Assembly: GCF_016742135.1 (NCBI RefSeq)
Contig: NZ_JACVCG010000001.1
Coordinates: forward strand, 620,001 to 684,000
Direction of reading: 5' to 3'
Source: Brevundimonas sp.
GTDB lineage: Bacteria; Pseudomonadota; Alphaproteobacteria; Caulobacterales; Caulobacteraceae
Length of the DNA stretch: 64,000 bases
Part shown: in pieces, positions 26,118 to 34,936 of the stretch
Layout: each line of letters opens with the position of its first letter
How positions within the stretch are numbered: position 1 is the first letter of the stretch
Notes under the pieces: generated by a model
Database searches by the model: none
Told to the model about the DNA's origin: nothing
Seen by the model: the letters and a program-made list of their open reading frames with translations, nothing else
Position numbers and translations under genes: made by a program

Positions 26118-26723
26118 TTATCGATGATCATGTTTCAAATCGGACGGCGTGTCCATGCCGTTCAGGGCCTCAAGCGCCTCATCGACCGTGCGGCATACTG
26201 TCCATGCCTGGAGGAAGGATGCGGGGGTCATGCCGGCCTCGACCGAATGCTCCATGACCCGGAACAGGCTTTGCCAGAAGCCGTCAATGTCGAGGAAGAT
26301 GACGGGCTTGCCGTGCAGGTCGAGGCGTTTCCACGACAGAAGTTCGATGACCTCCTCGAGCGTGCCGATGCCGCCCGGGGCGACGACGAAGGCATCGGAT
26401 TCGTCGTACATGATCTGCTTGCGCTCGTGCATGGAGTCGACCACCAGGGTCTCGACGTCGTCGAAAAGGCGTTCCCGGCTGCGCAGGAACTCGGGCATGA
26501 CACCCAGGACCCGGCCCCCCGCCGCGTGGGCGGCCCGGGCCGAGGCACCCATCAGGCCGACGCCGCCGCCGCCATAGACCAGCCGCCAGCCTCTTTCCGC
26601 CACGCCCTGGCCGAAGGCCCGGGCGGCCTCGGTATATTTCGGGTCGGCGGTTTCGGATGATCCGCAGAACAGGCAGACGGAGCGGCCACTGAAAGGACGG
26701 ATCTCGGCGGAAGTCGTGGGCAT
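26118..26723 (-). CDS. LOG-family protein (TIGR00730), cytokinin-type phosphoribohydrolase
   Basis: A 201-residue Rossmann-fold protein. The start VCLFCGSSETADPKY, the loop GGGGVGLMGASARAAHAAGG and the active-site segment APGGIGTLEEVIELLSWKRL define the LONELY GUY family. Members cleave nucleoside 5'-monophosphates (cytokinin precursors, AMP-like substrates) into base and ribose phosphate. In bacteria the physiological substrate is usually unclear. The ATG at 26723 has CAGAGG upstream. A second, larger LOG protein is at 49766. Confidence 0.9.
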   Translation of the reverse strand: MPTTSAEIRPFSGRSVCLFCGSSETADPKYTEAARAFGQGVAERGWRLVYGGGGVGLMGASARAAHAAGGRVLGVMPEFLRSRERLFDDVETLVVDSMHERKQIMYDESDAFVVAPGGIGTLEEVIELLSWKRLDLHGKPVIFLDIDGFWQSLFRVMEHSVEAGMTPASFLQAWTVCRTVDEALEALNGMDTPSDLKHDHR

Positions 26724-26802
26724 GGAACCTCTGGAATACAGGCAGGAGATTCGACGGTCGGTATGACTGTCGGCAAGCGGGGGTTTTTGCCATACAGGGC
26801 AG

Positions 26803-27606
26803 ATGGCTTCCGCGAAACGCATGATTGAACGATATGGCCTCCGATCCCCGGCAGGGAGGGCGGTGACCGGCCTGACCCTCGCGTTACTCGTGGCCGGGTG
26901 CGGCGGGGACGAGCGCTCATCCCGGGAAGCGGGGGCGGCCACCCAGGTCGCGGGTGCCGGTTCCGGATGGATCATGCCTCCGTCGGTCACGGGCCTGCAC
27001 CGCGATGGCGCCGAATTGGTGGTGTCGGGCCAGGCGGACCCGGGCGGCCGGGTCGTGCTGAGGACGCCCGCAGGCCAGGCCTATGCCGCAGTGGCCGATG
27101 CCGAAGGCCGGTTCGAGGTGCGGCTGACGGCGGTCGACGGACTGGTTCTCACGCCCGAGGCGCAACTGGGGCAGGACACGGTGCCCGCCCCCGGGCGAAT
27201 GATCGTGCTGGACGCGGCCCGCGGATCCGCCGTGATCCTGTCGCCGGGCGGGGCCAGTCGGCGGTTGGGCGAGGCGCCCCCTCTGTCCAGTGTCGACCAC
27301 GACGGCCGGGCGGCGATCCTGTCCGGTCGGGCATCGCCCGGGACGAACGTCAGGGTCGAAGTGCCCGGGCGTGGCCCCATTCAGGTGCAGGCGGATTCCA
27401 CCGGCCAATGGCGCGTCGGTTTCGATGGATCGCCGCCGGCAGACGTGCGGATCGAGGGGCAGGACTTTGCCATTCCCCCCCTGTCTGTCGACCGGAATGA
27501 TGCCACGGCCCCGGACATCAGCCGCGACGAGCGCGAGGATGGCTTTGTCCTCAGATGGCAGGCACCCGACGGTGCGCCACAGACCAGTTGGCTGCCGCGT
27601 CGTTAA
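26803..27606 (+). CDS. Lipoprotein with two Ig-like repeats
   Basis: A 267-residue protein. A hydrophobic segment ends in LVAGC, a lipobox with the acylated Cys at about 33. The mature protein contains two copies of a roughly 60-residue pattern, seen as ELVVSGQADPGGRVVLRTPAG and AAILSGRASPGTNVRVEVPGRG. Each is followed by an ADxxG-F/W-xV strand, typical of bacterial Ig-like or carboxypeptidase-regulatory beta-sandwich modules. Such proteins often sit on the outer membrane and bind peptidoglycan or partners. The start could be ATG 26803 or 26821. Function unknown. Confidence 0.75.
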   Translation: MASAKRMIERYGLRSPAGRAVTGLTLALLVAGCGGDERSSREAGAATQVAGAGSGWIMPPSVTGLHRDGAELVVSGQADPGGRVVLRTPAGQAYAAVADAEGRFEVRLTAVDGLVLTPEAQLGQDTVPAPGRMIVLDAARGSAVILSPGGASRRLGEAPPLSSVDHDGRAAILSGRASPGTNVRVEVPGRGPIQVQADSTGQWRVGFDGSPPADVRIEGQDFAIPPLSVDRNDATAPDISRDEREDGFVLRWQAPDGAPQTSWLPRR

Positions 27607-27617
27607 CGACTTCTTAA
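27603..27617. promoter_or_regulatory. CtrA-type box
   Basis: TTAA, seven bases (CGACTTC), TTAA: an exact match to the full CtrA recognition sequence of Caulobacterales. It begins inside the stop codon of the lipoprotein gene. No coding sequence starts downstream on the plus strand before the terminator at 27686. A perfect box can arise by chance, so binding is unproven. Confidence 0.45.
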
Positions 27618-27685
27618 GGCAATCAGCCGAACAGCGGTCTTGGGATTCCTTTAGCGAGGCACCCACCATCACCAAGCCTTTTCAA

Positions 27686-27716
27686 AGCCCGGCGCGCTGC
27701 GTCGGGCTCTTTTTTC
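27686..27716 (+). terminator. Intrinsic terminator
   Basis: AGCCCGGCGC (27686-27695), loop GCT, GCGTCGGGCT (27699-27708): a 10-bp stem with one G-U pair, followed by CTTTTTTC. This is the best rho-independent terminator in the window. It can end the lipoprotein transcript, or a short RNA started near the CtrA box. Confidence 0.85.
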
Positions 27717-27739
27717 ATGCCATGTCGGGGAAGGATGAG

Positions 27740-27814
27740 TGGCTCCGCGGGTAGGATTCGAACCTACGACCAGCCGATTAACAGTCGGCTGCTCTACCAC
27801 TGAGCTACCGCGGA
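27740..27814 (-). tRNA. tRNA-Asn (GTT)
   Basis: On the minus strand, TCCGCGG at the 5' end pairs with CCGCGGA before discriminator G and an encoded CCA (27742-27740). The D arm contains AGCTCAGTGGTAGAGC, the anticodon loop is CTGTTAA with anticodon GTT, and the T arm carries GGTTCGAATCC. All arms fold, and the length including CCA is 75 bases. Confidence 0.96.
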
Positions 27815-27836
27815 ACAGGAACTCAAGAGGGGGGCG

Positions 27837-27865
27837 CTATAGCAGCGGCCCGCCGGACTGTGCAA
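27837..27865 (-). promoter_or_regulatory. Promoter of tRNA-Asn
   Basis: Minus strand: TTGCAC (27865-27860), a 17-base spacer, CTATAG (27842-27837). Expected start is about 27830, 16 bases before the mature tRNA. It lies back to back with the methyltransferase gene. Confidence 0.65.
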
Positions 27866-27880
27866 CGATAAATCGACACC

Positions 27881-28696
27881 ATGACGCCGATATCCCTGAC
27901 CTCTGTATCCCTGACCTCTGTCGATGATCCCCGGATCGCCGCCTTTCGCGACGTGCGCGAACGGGACCTGACGGGCCGCGAGGGGCTGTTTATCGCCGAG
28001 GGCGAGGTGGTGTTGAACGTGCTGACCTCGGCCTGGTCGCGGTGCCGCGCGCGGGCCGTGCTGCTGGCGGACAAGCGGCTGCCAAAGCTTGAACCGGTGC
28101 TGGCGCGACTGGATGCCGATGTGCCGATCTATACGGCCCCGCAGGAAGTTGTGGACGGGATCGCCGGGTTCCATCTGCACCGGGGGATTCTGGCGCTGGG
28201 CGAAAAACCGGAGCCGCTGGACCTCGACGCCTTTCTGGCCGGACGACCGGAGCGATCCGTGCTGGTCGGGACCGTGGGCATCGGCAATGCCGACAATATG
28301 GGCGGGATATTCCGGAACGCGGCGGCCCTGGGGGCGTGCGGGGTGCTGGTCGATCCCGCCTGCTGCGACCCCTTCTATCGCAAGGCCATACGGGTCTCGG
28401 TGGGTGCGGTTCTAAGGACCCCGATTGCGTCGGATGTGTCTGCCACGGTCATGGTCGAACGGGCCGAGGCCCACGGCTATGTGCCGCTGGCGCTGACGCC
28501 CGGGGAGGGGCCGGATCTGACCGATCTGGAACCGCCTCAGCGCGCCCTGGTCCTGCTGGGATCGGAAGGGCCCGGCCTGCCCCGGGAGGTCCTGGCCCGC
28601 GCCCGACCGGTGAGGATTCCCATGGCGTCCGGCTTTGATTCGCTGAACGTCGCGGCGACCTCGGCGATCGTGCTGCACCATCTGACTCGCCGTTGA
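27881..28696 (+). CDS. SPOUT-family RNA methyltransferase (TrmH/SpoU type)
   Basis: A 271-residue SAM-dependent methyltransferase that modifies rRNA or tRNA. The N-terminal part (REGLFIAEGEVVLN) is the substrate-recognition region. The SPOUT knot has GIGNADNMGGIFRNAAALG (motif 1), LVLLGSEGPGLPREVL (motif 2) and IPMASGFDSLNVAATSAIVLH (motif 3), all conserved. The exact target base is not predictable. An exact 15-base tandem repeat at 27892-27921 duplicates five codons (SLTSV) right after the start. Confidence 0.88.
   Translation: MTPISLTSVSLTSVDDPRIAAFRDVRERDLTGREGLFIAEGEVVLNVLTSAWSRCRARAVLLADKRLPKLEPVLARLDADVPIYTAPQEVVDGIAGFHLHRGILALGEKPEPLDLDAFLAGRPERSVLVGTVGIGNADNMGGIFRNAAALGACGVLVDPACCDPFYRKAIRVSVGAVLRTPIASDVSATVMVERAEAHGYVPLALTPGEGPDLTDLEPPQRALVLLGSEGPGLPREVLARARPVRIPMASGFDSLNVAATSAIVLHHLTRR
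27892..27921 (+). repeat. Two tandem copies of a 15-base unit
   Basis: ATCCCTGACCTCTGT occurs at 27892-27906 and again at 27907-27921 with no mismatch. Being a multiple of three, it adds a five-residue repeat to the methyltransferase N-terminus without a frameshift. It may be a recent slippage event. Confidence 0.9.
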
Positions 28697-28789
28697 AGCG
28701 AATCACGGAGTTGTTAGCGCATTAACCCTTTGTACACCTTGCTGAACGGTCCCGATTGTGGCGCTATTGCGGCGTCCGGGGAGGTCGTC

Positions 28790-28912
28790 ATGTTCAGTGA
28801 TGTCATTGGTTTCGTCGTCCGTAATGCCCGTCTGGCGGTGACCGTCGGCGTGGTGACCGGGGCCGTGAGCGCGGCCAGTCTGCTGGGATGGTTGACGGCG
28901 CCGATCGCCTGA
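28790..28912 (+). CDS. Small single-helix membrane protein (40 residues)
   Basis: MFSDVIGFVVRNARLAVTVG begins a 40-residue protein with one hydrophobic stretch (about residues 14-37). GGGGAGG lies six bases before the ATG, a strong ribosome-binding site. The upstream 90 bases contain TTAACC and AT-rich promoter-like sequence. No homology can be judged, but signals and composition support a real small protein. It may precede pgm in one transcript (gap 76 bases). Confidence 0.55.
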   Translation: MFSDVIGFVVRNARLAVTVGVVTGAVSAASLLGWLTAPIA

Positions 28913-28988
28913 CCTTCGCCTGAAGATCAAAACGCTCTAGACACATGGCTTTCGGGTGGCCGCGTGCCGCCGCAGGCCGAGGTATTTC

Positions 28989-30623
28989 GTGTCCGTCCAG
29001 AGCGTCAGCATCACCCCGTGGCAGGATCAGGAGCCCGGCACCTCGGGCCTGCGGAAGTCGACGCGCGACTTCATGCGGCCCGGCTATCTGGAAGCCTTTC
29101 TGCAGTCTGTGTTCGACGAAGCCGCGCCGCTGGCGGGGGATGCCCTTGTGGTGGGCGGCGACGGGCGGTTCTTCTGTCGTGAGGCGGCGGCCATCGTCGT
29201 GCGCATGGCGCTGGCCAACGGCTTTTCGCGCGTCATCGTGGGGCAGAACGCCCTGATGTCGACGCCGGCCGCCTCGGCCCTGATCCGCAAGCGTGGCGCG
29301 AAGGGCGGGGTGATCCTGTCGGCCAGTCACAATCCGGGTGGTCCGGACGGCGACTTCGGCGTCAAATACAATACGGAGAGCGGAGGCCCGGCGCCGACGA
29401 CCTTCACCGCCGGTGTGTTCGCGCGCAGCAAGGAACTCCGAGCCTATCGCATCCTCGACGAGGAGGCGCCCGACCTGTCCCTCATCGGTGAGTTCCGGCT
29501 GGACGAGGGCGTGGTCGAGATCATCGATCCCATCGCCGACTATGCCGATCTGATGGAGACGGTGTTCGATTTCGGTGCCATCCGGGCTCTGGTCTCCAGG
29601 CCTGGCTTTCGCATGGCGTTCGACGCCATGAATGCGGTGACGGGCCCCTATGCCGTCGAAATCCTTGAGCGGCGACTGGGGGCGCCCGCAGGGACGGTGA
29701 TGCGCGGTGAGCCGCTGCCTGACTTCGGCGGCGGCCACCCCGATCCGCATCCGGATCACACGCCCGAGTTGACGGCCCGCATGTTCGGGGACGACCCGCT
29801 GGATTTCGCAGCGGCCTCGGACGGGGACGGGGACCGCAATATGATCATGGGGCCGGGCATGGTGGTGTCGCCCGGCGACAGTCTGGCGATCCTGGCAGCG
29901 AACGCCGGCTGTGTGCCTCGGTACAGGGACGGTCTGAAGGGACTGGCGCGCTCCATGCCGACCAGCCGCGCGGCGGACCGCGTGGCCGCGGCGATGGGCA
30001 TCGAGATGCACGAGACGCCGACCGGCTGGAAATTCTTCACCAATCTGCTGGACGCCGGGCGCATCACCCTGTGTGGCGAGGAGAGCTTTGGCACCGGCTC
30101 GGACCATGTGCGCGAGAAGGACGGCCTGTGGGCCGTGCTGTTCTGGCTGAATGTGCTGGCGGCGACCGGTAAGGGCGTGGGCGAGGTGGTGGTCGGCCAC
30201 TGGTCGCGGTTCGGCCGGGACTATTATCAGCGGCACGACTATGAAGGGCTGGAGGTTGGCCCGGCCCAGGCCTTCATGCAGGCTCTGCGCGAGGCGGCGA
30301 ACGGGGCCGAGGGGCGGCAGGTCGCAGGCTATCGCGTGCAGTCGGCCGTGGACTTTGCCTACAGCGATCCGGTGGACGGGTCAGAGGTGAAGCATCAGGG
30401 CGTGACCGTCCGGCTGAGCCCTGACGCGCGCGTGACATATCGCCTGTCGGGCACGGGGTCGTCGGGGGCGACGTTGCGGGTCTATCTGGAGCGGTTCGAG
30501 GATCCGGCGGGTGACCTGCACCGCGACCCGGCCGAGGCCCTGGCCGCCGTGGCCGAGGTCTCGCGGGCCTTTGCCGGGATCGAGGCCCGGCTGGGGCGGA
30601 CGGAGCCCTCGGTCATCACCTGA
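28989..30623 (+). CDS. pgm: Phosphoglucomutase (alpha-D-glucose-specific)
   Basis: A 544-residue enzyme that interconverts glucose-1-phosphate and glucose-6-phosphate, feeding glycogen, trehalose and surface polysaccharide synthesis. The active-site phosphoserine is in ILSASHNPGGPDGDFGVKYN, the magnesium loop is DGDGDRNMI, and the sugar-binding loop is LCGEESFGTGSDHVREKDG. GTG 28989 gives the standard length and N-terminus (QSVSITPWQDQEPGTSGLRK), with CGAGG upstream. Upstream codons do not match the family. Confidence 0.95.
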   Translation: MSVQSVSITPWQDQEPGTSGLRKSTRDFMRPGYLEAFLQSVFDEAAPLAGDALVVGGDGRFFCREAAAIVVRMALANGFSRVIVGQNALMSTPAASALIRKRGAKGGVILSASHNPGGPDGDFGVKYNTESGGPAPTTFTAGVFARSKELRAYRILDEEAPDLSLIGEFRLDEGVVEIIDPIADYADLMETVFDFGAIRALVSRPGFRMAFDAMNAVTGPYAVEILERRLGAPAGTVMRGEPLPDFGGGHPDPHPDHTPELTARMFGDDPLDFAAASDGDGDRNMIMGPGMVVSPGDSLAILAANAGCVPRYRDGLKGLARSMPTSRAADRVAAAMGIEMHETPTGWKFFTNLLDAGRITLCGEESFGTGSDHVREKDGLWAVLFWLNVLAATGKGVGEVVVGHWSRFGRDYYQRHDYEGLEVGPAQAFMQALREAANGAEGRQVAGYRVQSAVDFAYSDPVDGSEVKHQGVTVRLSPDARVTYRLSGTGSSGATLRVYLERFEDPAGDLHRDPAEALAAVAEVSRAFAGIEARLGRTEPSVIT

Positions 30624-30645
30624 GCCGTCAAGGGCCGGATACGAA

Positions 30646-30677
30646 AAGGCCCGGAGGGTGACCTCCGGGCCTTCGCG
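30646..30677 (-). terminator. Bidirectional terminator between pgm and the permease
   Basis: AAGGCCCGGAGG (30646-30657), loop GTGA, CCTCCGGGCCTT (30662-30673): a perfect 12-bp stem. On the minus strand it is followed by TTCG after an uninterrupted TTTT, so it terminates the permease gene best. On the plus strand it lies 23 bases after the pgm stop. Confidence 0.8.
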
Positions 30678-30696
30678 CGTCTGGCGGATCGCTCCT

Positions 30697-32358
30697 TCAG
30701 TCTTCCTTGACGTTGTCGACGTGACCGGCCATCCCCTCGACCGGGCTGGAGAGCGCCGGATCCTCGGTGATGTCGATCCCCTTGGCCAGCTTCGAGTTCC
30801 AGAACCCGTAGATGGCGTAGATCACGGCACCGACCGCCGCATAGGTGGCCAGGATGGTCAGCGGCAGGGGGTTGTCGGCCAGGGCGTGCTGGACCATGGG
30901 CGTGAAGTTCAGCGCCGCCAGTCCGAGACAGGCCAGGATGCCGAGGGTGGCGGTCACCACGCCGCCGGGCACCTTGAACGGACGCTCAAGCTCCGGATGG
31001 CGGATGCGCAGCACGATCACCGAGAAGCAGACGATCGAGAAGGCCAGCGCCGTTCCAAGCGACACCAGGTCGCCGAGGATGCCGATCGGCAGGAAGGCCG
31101 CCGCGGTGGCGATGGCGATACCCAGCAGGATGGTGCCGATCCAGGGGGTGCGGAACTTGTCGTGCACGACGGCGAAGGCGCGGGGCAGCAGGCCGTCGCG
31201 GGCCATGGTGTAGAAGACCCGCGTCTGGCCGAAGCACAGCACCAGCATCACCGAGGACAGGCCCGTCACGGCGCCGATCTTGATGAGGAAGCTCATCAGG
31301 TTCAGTTCGCCACCCGGCGCGATGGCCAGGGGGACATTGGCCCATTCCAGACCCATGCGGTCGATGGCGACAGCGATCGGGGCCGGGCTGGCCAGTTCCA
31401 TGAAGGGCACCACGCCGGTCATGACCATGGCGACCATCATGTAGATGATGGTGCAGACGATCAGGGCACCGAGGATGCCGATCGGCACGTCCTTGGATGG
31501 ATTGCGCGCCTCGGCCGCGGCCGTGGAGACCGCCTCGAAGCCCACATAGGCGAAGAAGATGATGGCCGCGCCACGGAAGATGCCGCCGACACCGAACTGG
31601 TCCCAGGTGCCGCCTTCGGGCGTCGGGGGCACGAAGGGCACCCAGTTGGCCGGATTGATGTAGGCTATGCCGATGGCGATGAAGGTCAGCAGCACCAGGA
31701 CCTTGATGACCACGATGGCATTGTTGACGTTGGCGGATTCGCTGACCCCCATGACGAGGAGCAGCGTCACCAGGCCGATGCCGATGGCGGCGACCATGTT
31801 AAATGTGCCCGTAGGCTGGAACATGATCGGCCCGGCTTCCTGCGCCACGGCCTGGATGAAGGGGGTAGCGAACTGCGGCGCTTCGTTTCCGGCGAAACTT
31901 ATCGTCGGGAAGACGACGCCAAGATCCCCCAGCAGCGAGACCACATAGCCGGACCAGCCGACCGCGACGGTCGAGGCGGCCACGCCGTATTCCAGCACCA
32001 GAAGCCAGCCCATGATCCAGGCGAACACCTCGCCGAGCGTACCGTAGGCATAGGTGTAGGCCGATCCCGAAACGGGCATGGTCGAGGCCAGTTCGGCGTA
32101 GCACAGGCCCGCCAGCGCACAGGCGATGCCGGCTAGCACGAAGCAGAAGATGATGGCCGGACCGGCGTGGGCCGAGGCCACCTGGCCCGTCAGCACGAAG
32201 ATTCCCGCGCCGATGATGCAGCCGATACCCAGGCTGACCAGGTTGATGGGGCCCAGCGTCCGCTTCAGGCGGCTGGTCGCAGCCTCCTTCTGGATCTGAT
32301 CGACGGATTTTCTAAGAAACAGTCGGTTTCCCGGCGGTCTCGCGCCTTGTGCGGACAT
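30697..32358 (-). CDS. Amino acid permease (APC superfamily, CAT-like)
   Basis: A 553-residue inner-membrane transporter with about 12-14 helices. LVSLGIGCIIGAGIFVLTGQVA is the APC motif in helix 1 (the unwound GIGAGIF substrate site). MPVSGSAYTYAYGTLGE and FFAYVGFEAVSTAAAEARNP are conserved in the cationic amino acid transporter and YfnA group. The substrate, a cationic or neutral amino acid, is not predictable. The ATG at 32358 is the likely start. It ends at a strong hairpin shared with pgm and is divergent from hrpB. Confidence 0.88.
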   Translation of the reverse strand: MSAQGARPPGNRLFLRKSVDQIQKEAATSRLKRTLGPINLVSLGIGCIIGAGIFVLTGQVASAHAGPAIIFCFVLAGIACALAGLCYAELASTMPVSGSAYTYAYGTLGEVFAWIMGWLLVLEYGVAASTVAVGWSGYVVSLLGDLGVVFPTISFAGNEAPQFATPFIQAVAQEAGPIMFQPTGTFNMVAAIGIGLVTLLLVMGVSESANVNNAIVVIKVLVLLTFIAIGIAYINPANWVPFVPPTPEGGTWDQFGVGGIFRGAAIIFFAYVGFEAVSTAAAEARNPSKDVPIGILGALIVCTIIYMMVAMVMTGVVPFMELASPAPIAVAIDRMGLEWANVPLAIAPGGELNLMSFLIKIGAVTGLSSVMLVLCFGQTRVFYTMARDGLLPRAFAVVHDKFRTPWIGTILLGIAIATAAAFLPIGILGDLVSLGTALAFSIVCFSVIVLRIRHPELERPFKVPGGVVTATLGILACLGLAALNFTPMVQHALADNPLPLTILATYAAVGAVIYAIYGFWNSKLAKGIDITEDPALSSPVEGMAGHVDNVKED

Positions 32359-32512
32359 ATGGTTGCGCCCCCTCTAGATAACGGCCGCCTCCCGGACGGC
32401 TCTTGAACCGTTGGGGACGCTAGCGGCCAAGTCCCCTGCTGGCAACGTGGTTTCACAAGGACAAAGGATTGTGAACGCTTCATGCGGCGGAGGATACCCG
32501 GTATTCCGGGGC

Positions 32513-34936
32513 ATGCTGCCGATCCACGACGTCCTGCCTCTTGTGGAAAATGCGCTCGGGAGGAGCTCGACCGTCGTCCTGGTCGCCCCGCCGGGCGCGG
32601 GCAAGACCACGGTCGTGCCGACGGCCCTGCTGGATCGGGGCATCGTCGGCGGCGGAAAGATTCTCATGCTCGAACCCCGTCGGCTGGCCGCGCGTGCCGC
32701 GGCAGAGCGCATGGCGGAGCTGCGGGGCGAGGCGGTCGGCGAGACCGTCGGCTATCGGACCCGTCTGCACAGCCGTGTGGGGCCGAACACCCGTGTCGAG
32801 GTGATCACCGAAGGGATATTCACCCGCCGGATCATCGCCGATCCCGGTCTGGAGGGCGTATCCGCCGTCCTGTTCGACGAATTCCACGAGCGCAGTCTGG
32901 ACGCCGACCTGGGCCTGGCCCTGGCGCGTCAGGCCCAGGAGGTGCTGCGCCCGGACCTGAAGCTGGTGGTCATGTCGGCTACCCTGAACGTGGCGGCCCT
33001 GGTGCGGACCCTGGGCGATCCGCCCGTGATCGAGGCCGAGGGGCGGACCTTTCCGGTCGAGACGATTTATCTGGGCCGCGTCGTCACCGAACGGCTTGAG
33101 GTGGCGGTGACGCGCGCCGTGCGCCGAGCCCTGGCCGAGACCGCGGGTTCGGTTCTGGTCTTCCTGCCGGGGCAGTCGGAAATCCATCGGGCGGGACGCA
33201 CTCTGGCGGAGGCGGCCCTGCCGTCGGGTGTCGAGGTCGTCCCCCTTCACGGCGGGCTGGATCGGGTCGTGCAGGACCGGGCTGTGACCCCGCCGCCGGC
33301 TGGTGTACGCCGGGTGATCCTGTCGTCCGCCGTGGCCGAGACCAGTCTAACCCTGCCGGGAATTACCGCCGTGGTCGATGGCGGTCTGTCGCGCGTGCCC
33401 CGTTTCGATCCGGCCAGCGGCCTGACCCGCCTGGCGACCGTGCGGGTCAGCCGGGCCTCGGCAGAACAGCGGAGGGGACGCGCGGGCAGGCTGGGGCCTG
33501 GGGTCTGCTACCGGCTCTGGGACCGGCAGGAGAGCCGCGGCCTGATCCCCGAACAACCCGCAGAAATCCTCGAAGCCGACCTGACCGGACTGGCGCTCGA
33601 TCTGGCGCGGTGGGGCGCGCGGTCGGCCGAGGGGCTGGCCCTGATCGATCCGCCGCCCGTCGGGGCCTTTGCCGAGGCGCGAGCGGTACTGACCCGGCTG
33701 GGGGCACTGGACGCGCGCGGCGACCTGACCCCGCACGGGCGGCGGATGGCCGAGCTGCCGATGAGCCCCCGGCTGGCCCATATGGTGGCGGTGGCGTCGG
33801 ACCGGGGGGATGCCCTGACCGGTGCCCGCATTGCCGCGATTCTGGGGGAGCCGGGACTGGGTGGCACCGCGACCGATCTGCGCGACCGGCTGGAGGCGCT
33901 GGAGCGCGACCGCTCGCCACGCGCCCGCGACGCGCTGAAGCTGGCCGACCGCTGGGCGCGGCTGGCGGGGGGCGGGCAGGGGGGCGAGGTTGATGCCGGC
34001 CTTCTGGTTGTCGAGGCCTTTCCCGAGCGGGTGGCGCGGGCGCGGGGCAAGCCGGGCGAGGTGAGGCTGGCGTCGGGGCGCGGGGCCTTTCTGGAGCCGA
34101 CCGATGCGCTGGCGTCCGAGCCTTGGCTGGCGGTGGCGGAGCTGAGCGGCGGGGTCAGCGGCGACCGCATCCGTCTGGCCTGTCCCCTGGACATCGAGGC
34201 CTTGGGGCACCGGACGGTTGAGGAAGAGCAGCTGGTGCGCACGCCGTCCGGCCGGATGGAGGTGCGCCGCCTGAAGCGGATCGGCGAACTGGTGGTCGAG
34301 GAGGTCTCGCTGGGTGCACCGGACAAGGGCCGGGTGGCGGACCTGTTGAAGGGCGAGGTCGAACGGGAAGGTCTCAAGGGTCTGCGCTGGGGCGAACGCG
34401 CCTCGGGCCTGCGGGCGCGGCTGGCCTTTTTGCGAGAGCTGGATGACGGCTGGCCGGATGTCTCGGACGAGGGCCTGATGGCCGCGCGGGAGGTGTGGCT
34501 GTGGCCGCTTCTGGCCGGTGTGCAGGGGCTGGAAGGGATTTCAGATGACGCTCTGGAGCAGGGACTGCGGACGCTGATCCCATGGGACCGGGTGCGAGAT
34601 CTGGACCGGCTGGCCCCCGCGCGGCTGGAGACACCGCTGGGCTCGACCGCCATCGACTATGCCGCAGAGGGCGGGCCCCGCGTCGACATCCGCGTGCAGG
34701 AGCTGTTCGGCGTGAAGGTCCATCCGACGGTCGGCGACGGTCGTGTACCGCTCACACTGGCCCTGCTGTCGCCCGCTCGCCGTCCGGTGCAGGTGACCAA
34801 GGACCTGCCGGGGTTCTGGAAAGGCTCATGGTCCGCCGTGCGCGCCGAGATGCGCGGCCGCTATCCCCGCCACCCCTGGCCGGAGGATCCGGCCAATGCC
34901 GAAGCCACGACACGGGCCAAGCCCAGAGGGACCTAG
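32513..34936 (+). CDS. hrpB: ATP-dependent helicase HrpB
   Basis: An 807-residue DEAH/RHA-type helicase. Walker A is PPGAGKTTVVPTALLD, the DEAH box is DEFHERSLDADL, the SAT motif is MSATLN, and motif VI is QRRGRAGRLGPG. The C-terminal HrpB domain runs to the end, with HPTVGDGRVPLTLALLSPARRPVQVTKDLPGFW conserved in outline (about residues 735-790). The role of HrpB in alphaproteobacteria is not settled; RNA metabolism is likely. ATG 32513 (MLPIHDVLPLVENAL) is the domain start; a TTG at 32411 would add unsupported residues. The stop is shared with the convergent gene in a CTAG. Confidence 0.93.
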   Translation: MLPIHDVLPLVENALGRSSTVVLVAPPGAGKTTVVPTALLDRGIVGGGKILMLEPRRLAARAAAERMAELRGEAVGETVGYRTRLHSRVGPNTRVEVITEGIFTRRIIADPGLEGVSAVLFDEFHERSLDADLGLALARQAQEVLRPDLKLVVMSATLNVAALVRTLGDPPVIEAEGRTFPVETIYLGRVVTERLEVAVTRAVRRALAETAGSVLVFLPGQSEIHRAGRTLAEAALPSGVEVVPLHGGLDRVVQDRAVTPPPAGVRRVILSSAVAETSLTLPGITAVVDGGLSRVPRFDPASGLTRLATVRVSRASAEQRRGRAGRLGPGVCYRLWDRQESRGLIPEQPAEILEADLTGLALDLARWGARSAEGLALIDPPPVGAFAEARAVLTRLGALDARGDLTPHGRRMAELPMSPRLAHMVAVASDRGDALTGARIAAILGEPGLGGTATDLRDRLEALERDRSPRARDALKLADRWARLAGGGQGGEVDAGLLVVEAFPERVARARGKPGEVRLASGRGAFLEPTDALASEPWLAVAELSGGVSGDRIRLACPLDIEALGHRTVEEEQLVRTPSGRMEVRRLKRIGELVVEEVSLGAPDKGRVADLLKGEVEREGLKGLRWGERASGLRARLAFLRELDDGWPDVSDEGLMAAREVWLWPLLAGVQGLEGISDDALEQGLRTLIPWDRVRDLDRLAPARLETPLGSTAIDYAAEGGPRVDIRVQELFGVKVHPTVGDGRVPLTLALLSPARRPVQVTKDLPGFWKGSWSAVRAEMRGRYPRHPWPEDPANAEATTRAKPRGT

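Noticed and set aside
30511..32136. Open frame of 541 codons antisense to the amino acid permease
   Set aside because: Begins inside pgm and runs opposite a convincing transporter; Asp/Gly/His-rich shadow composition.
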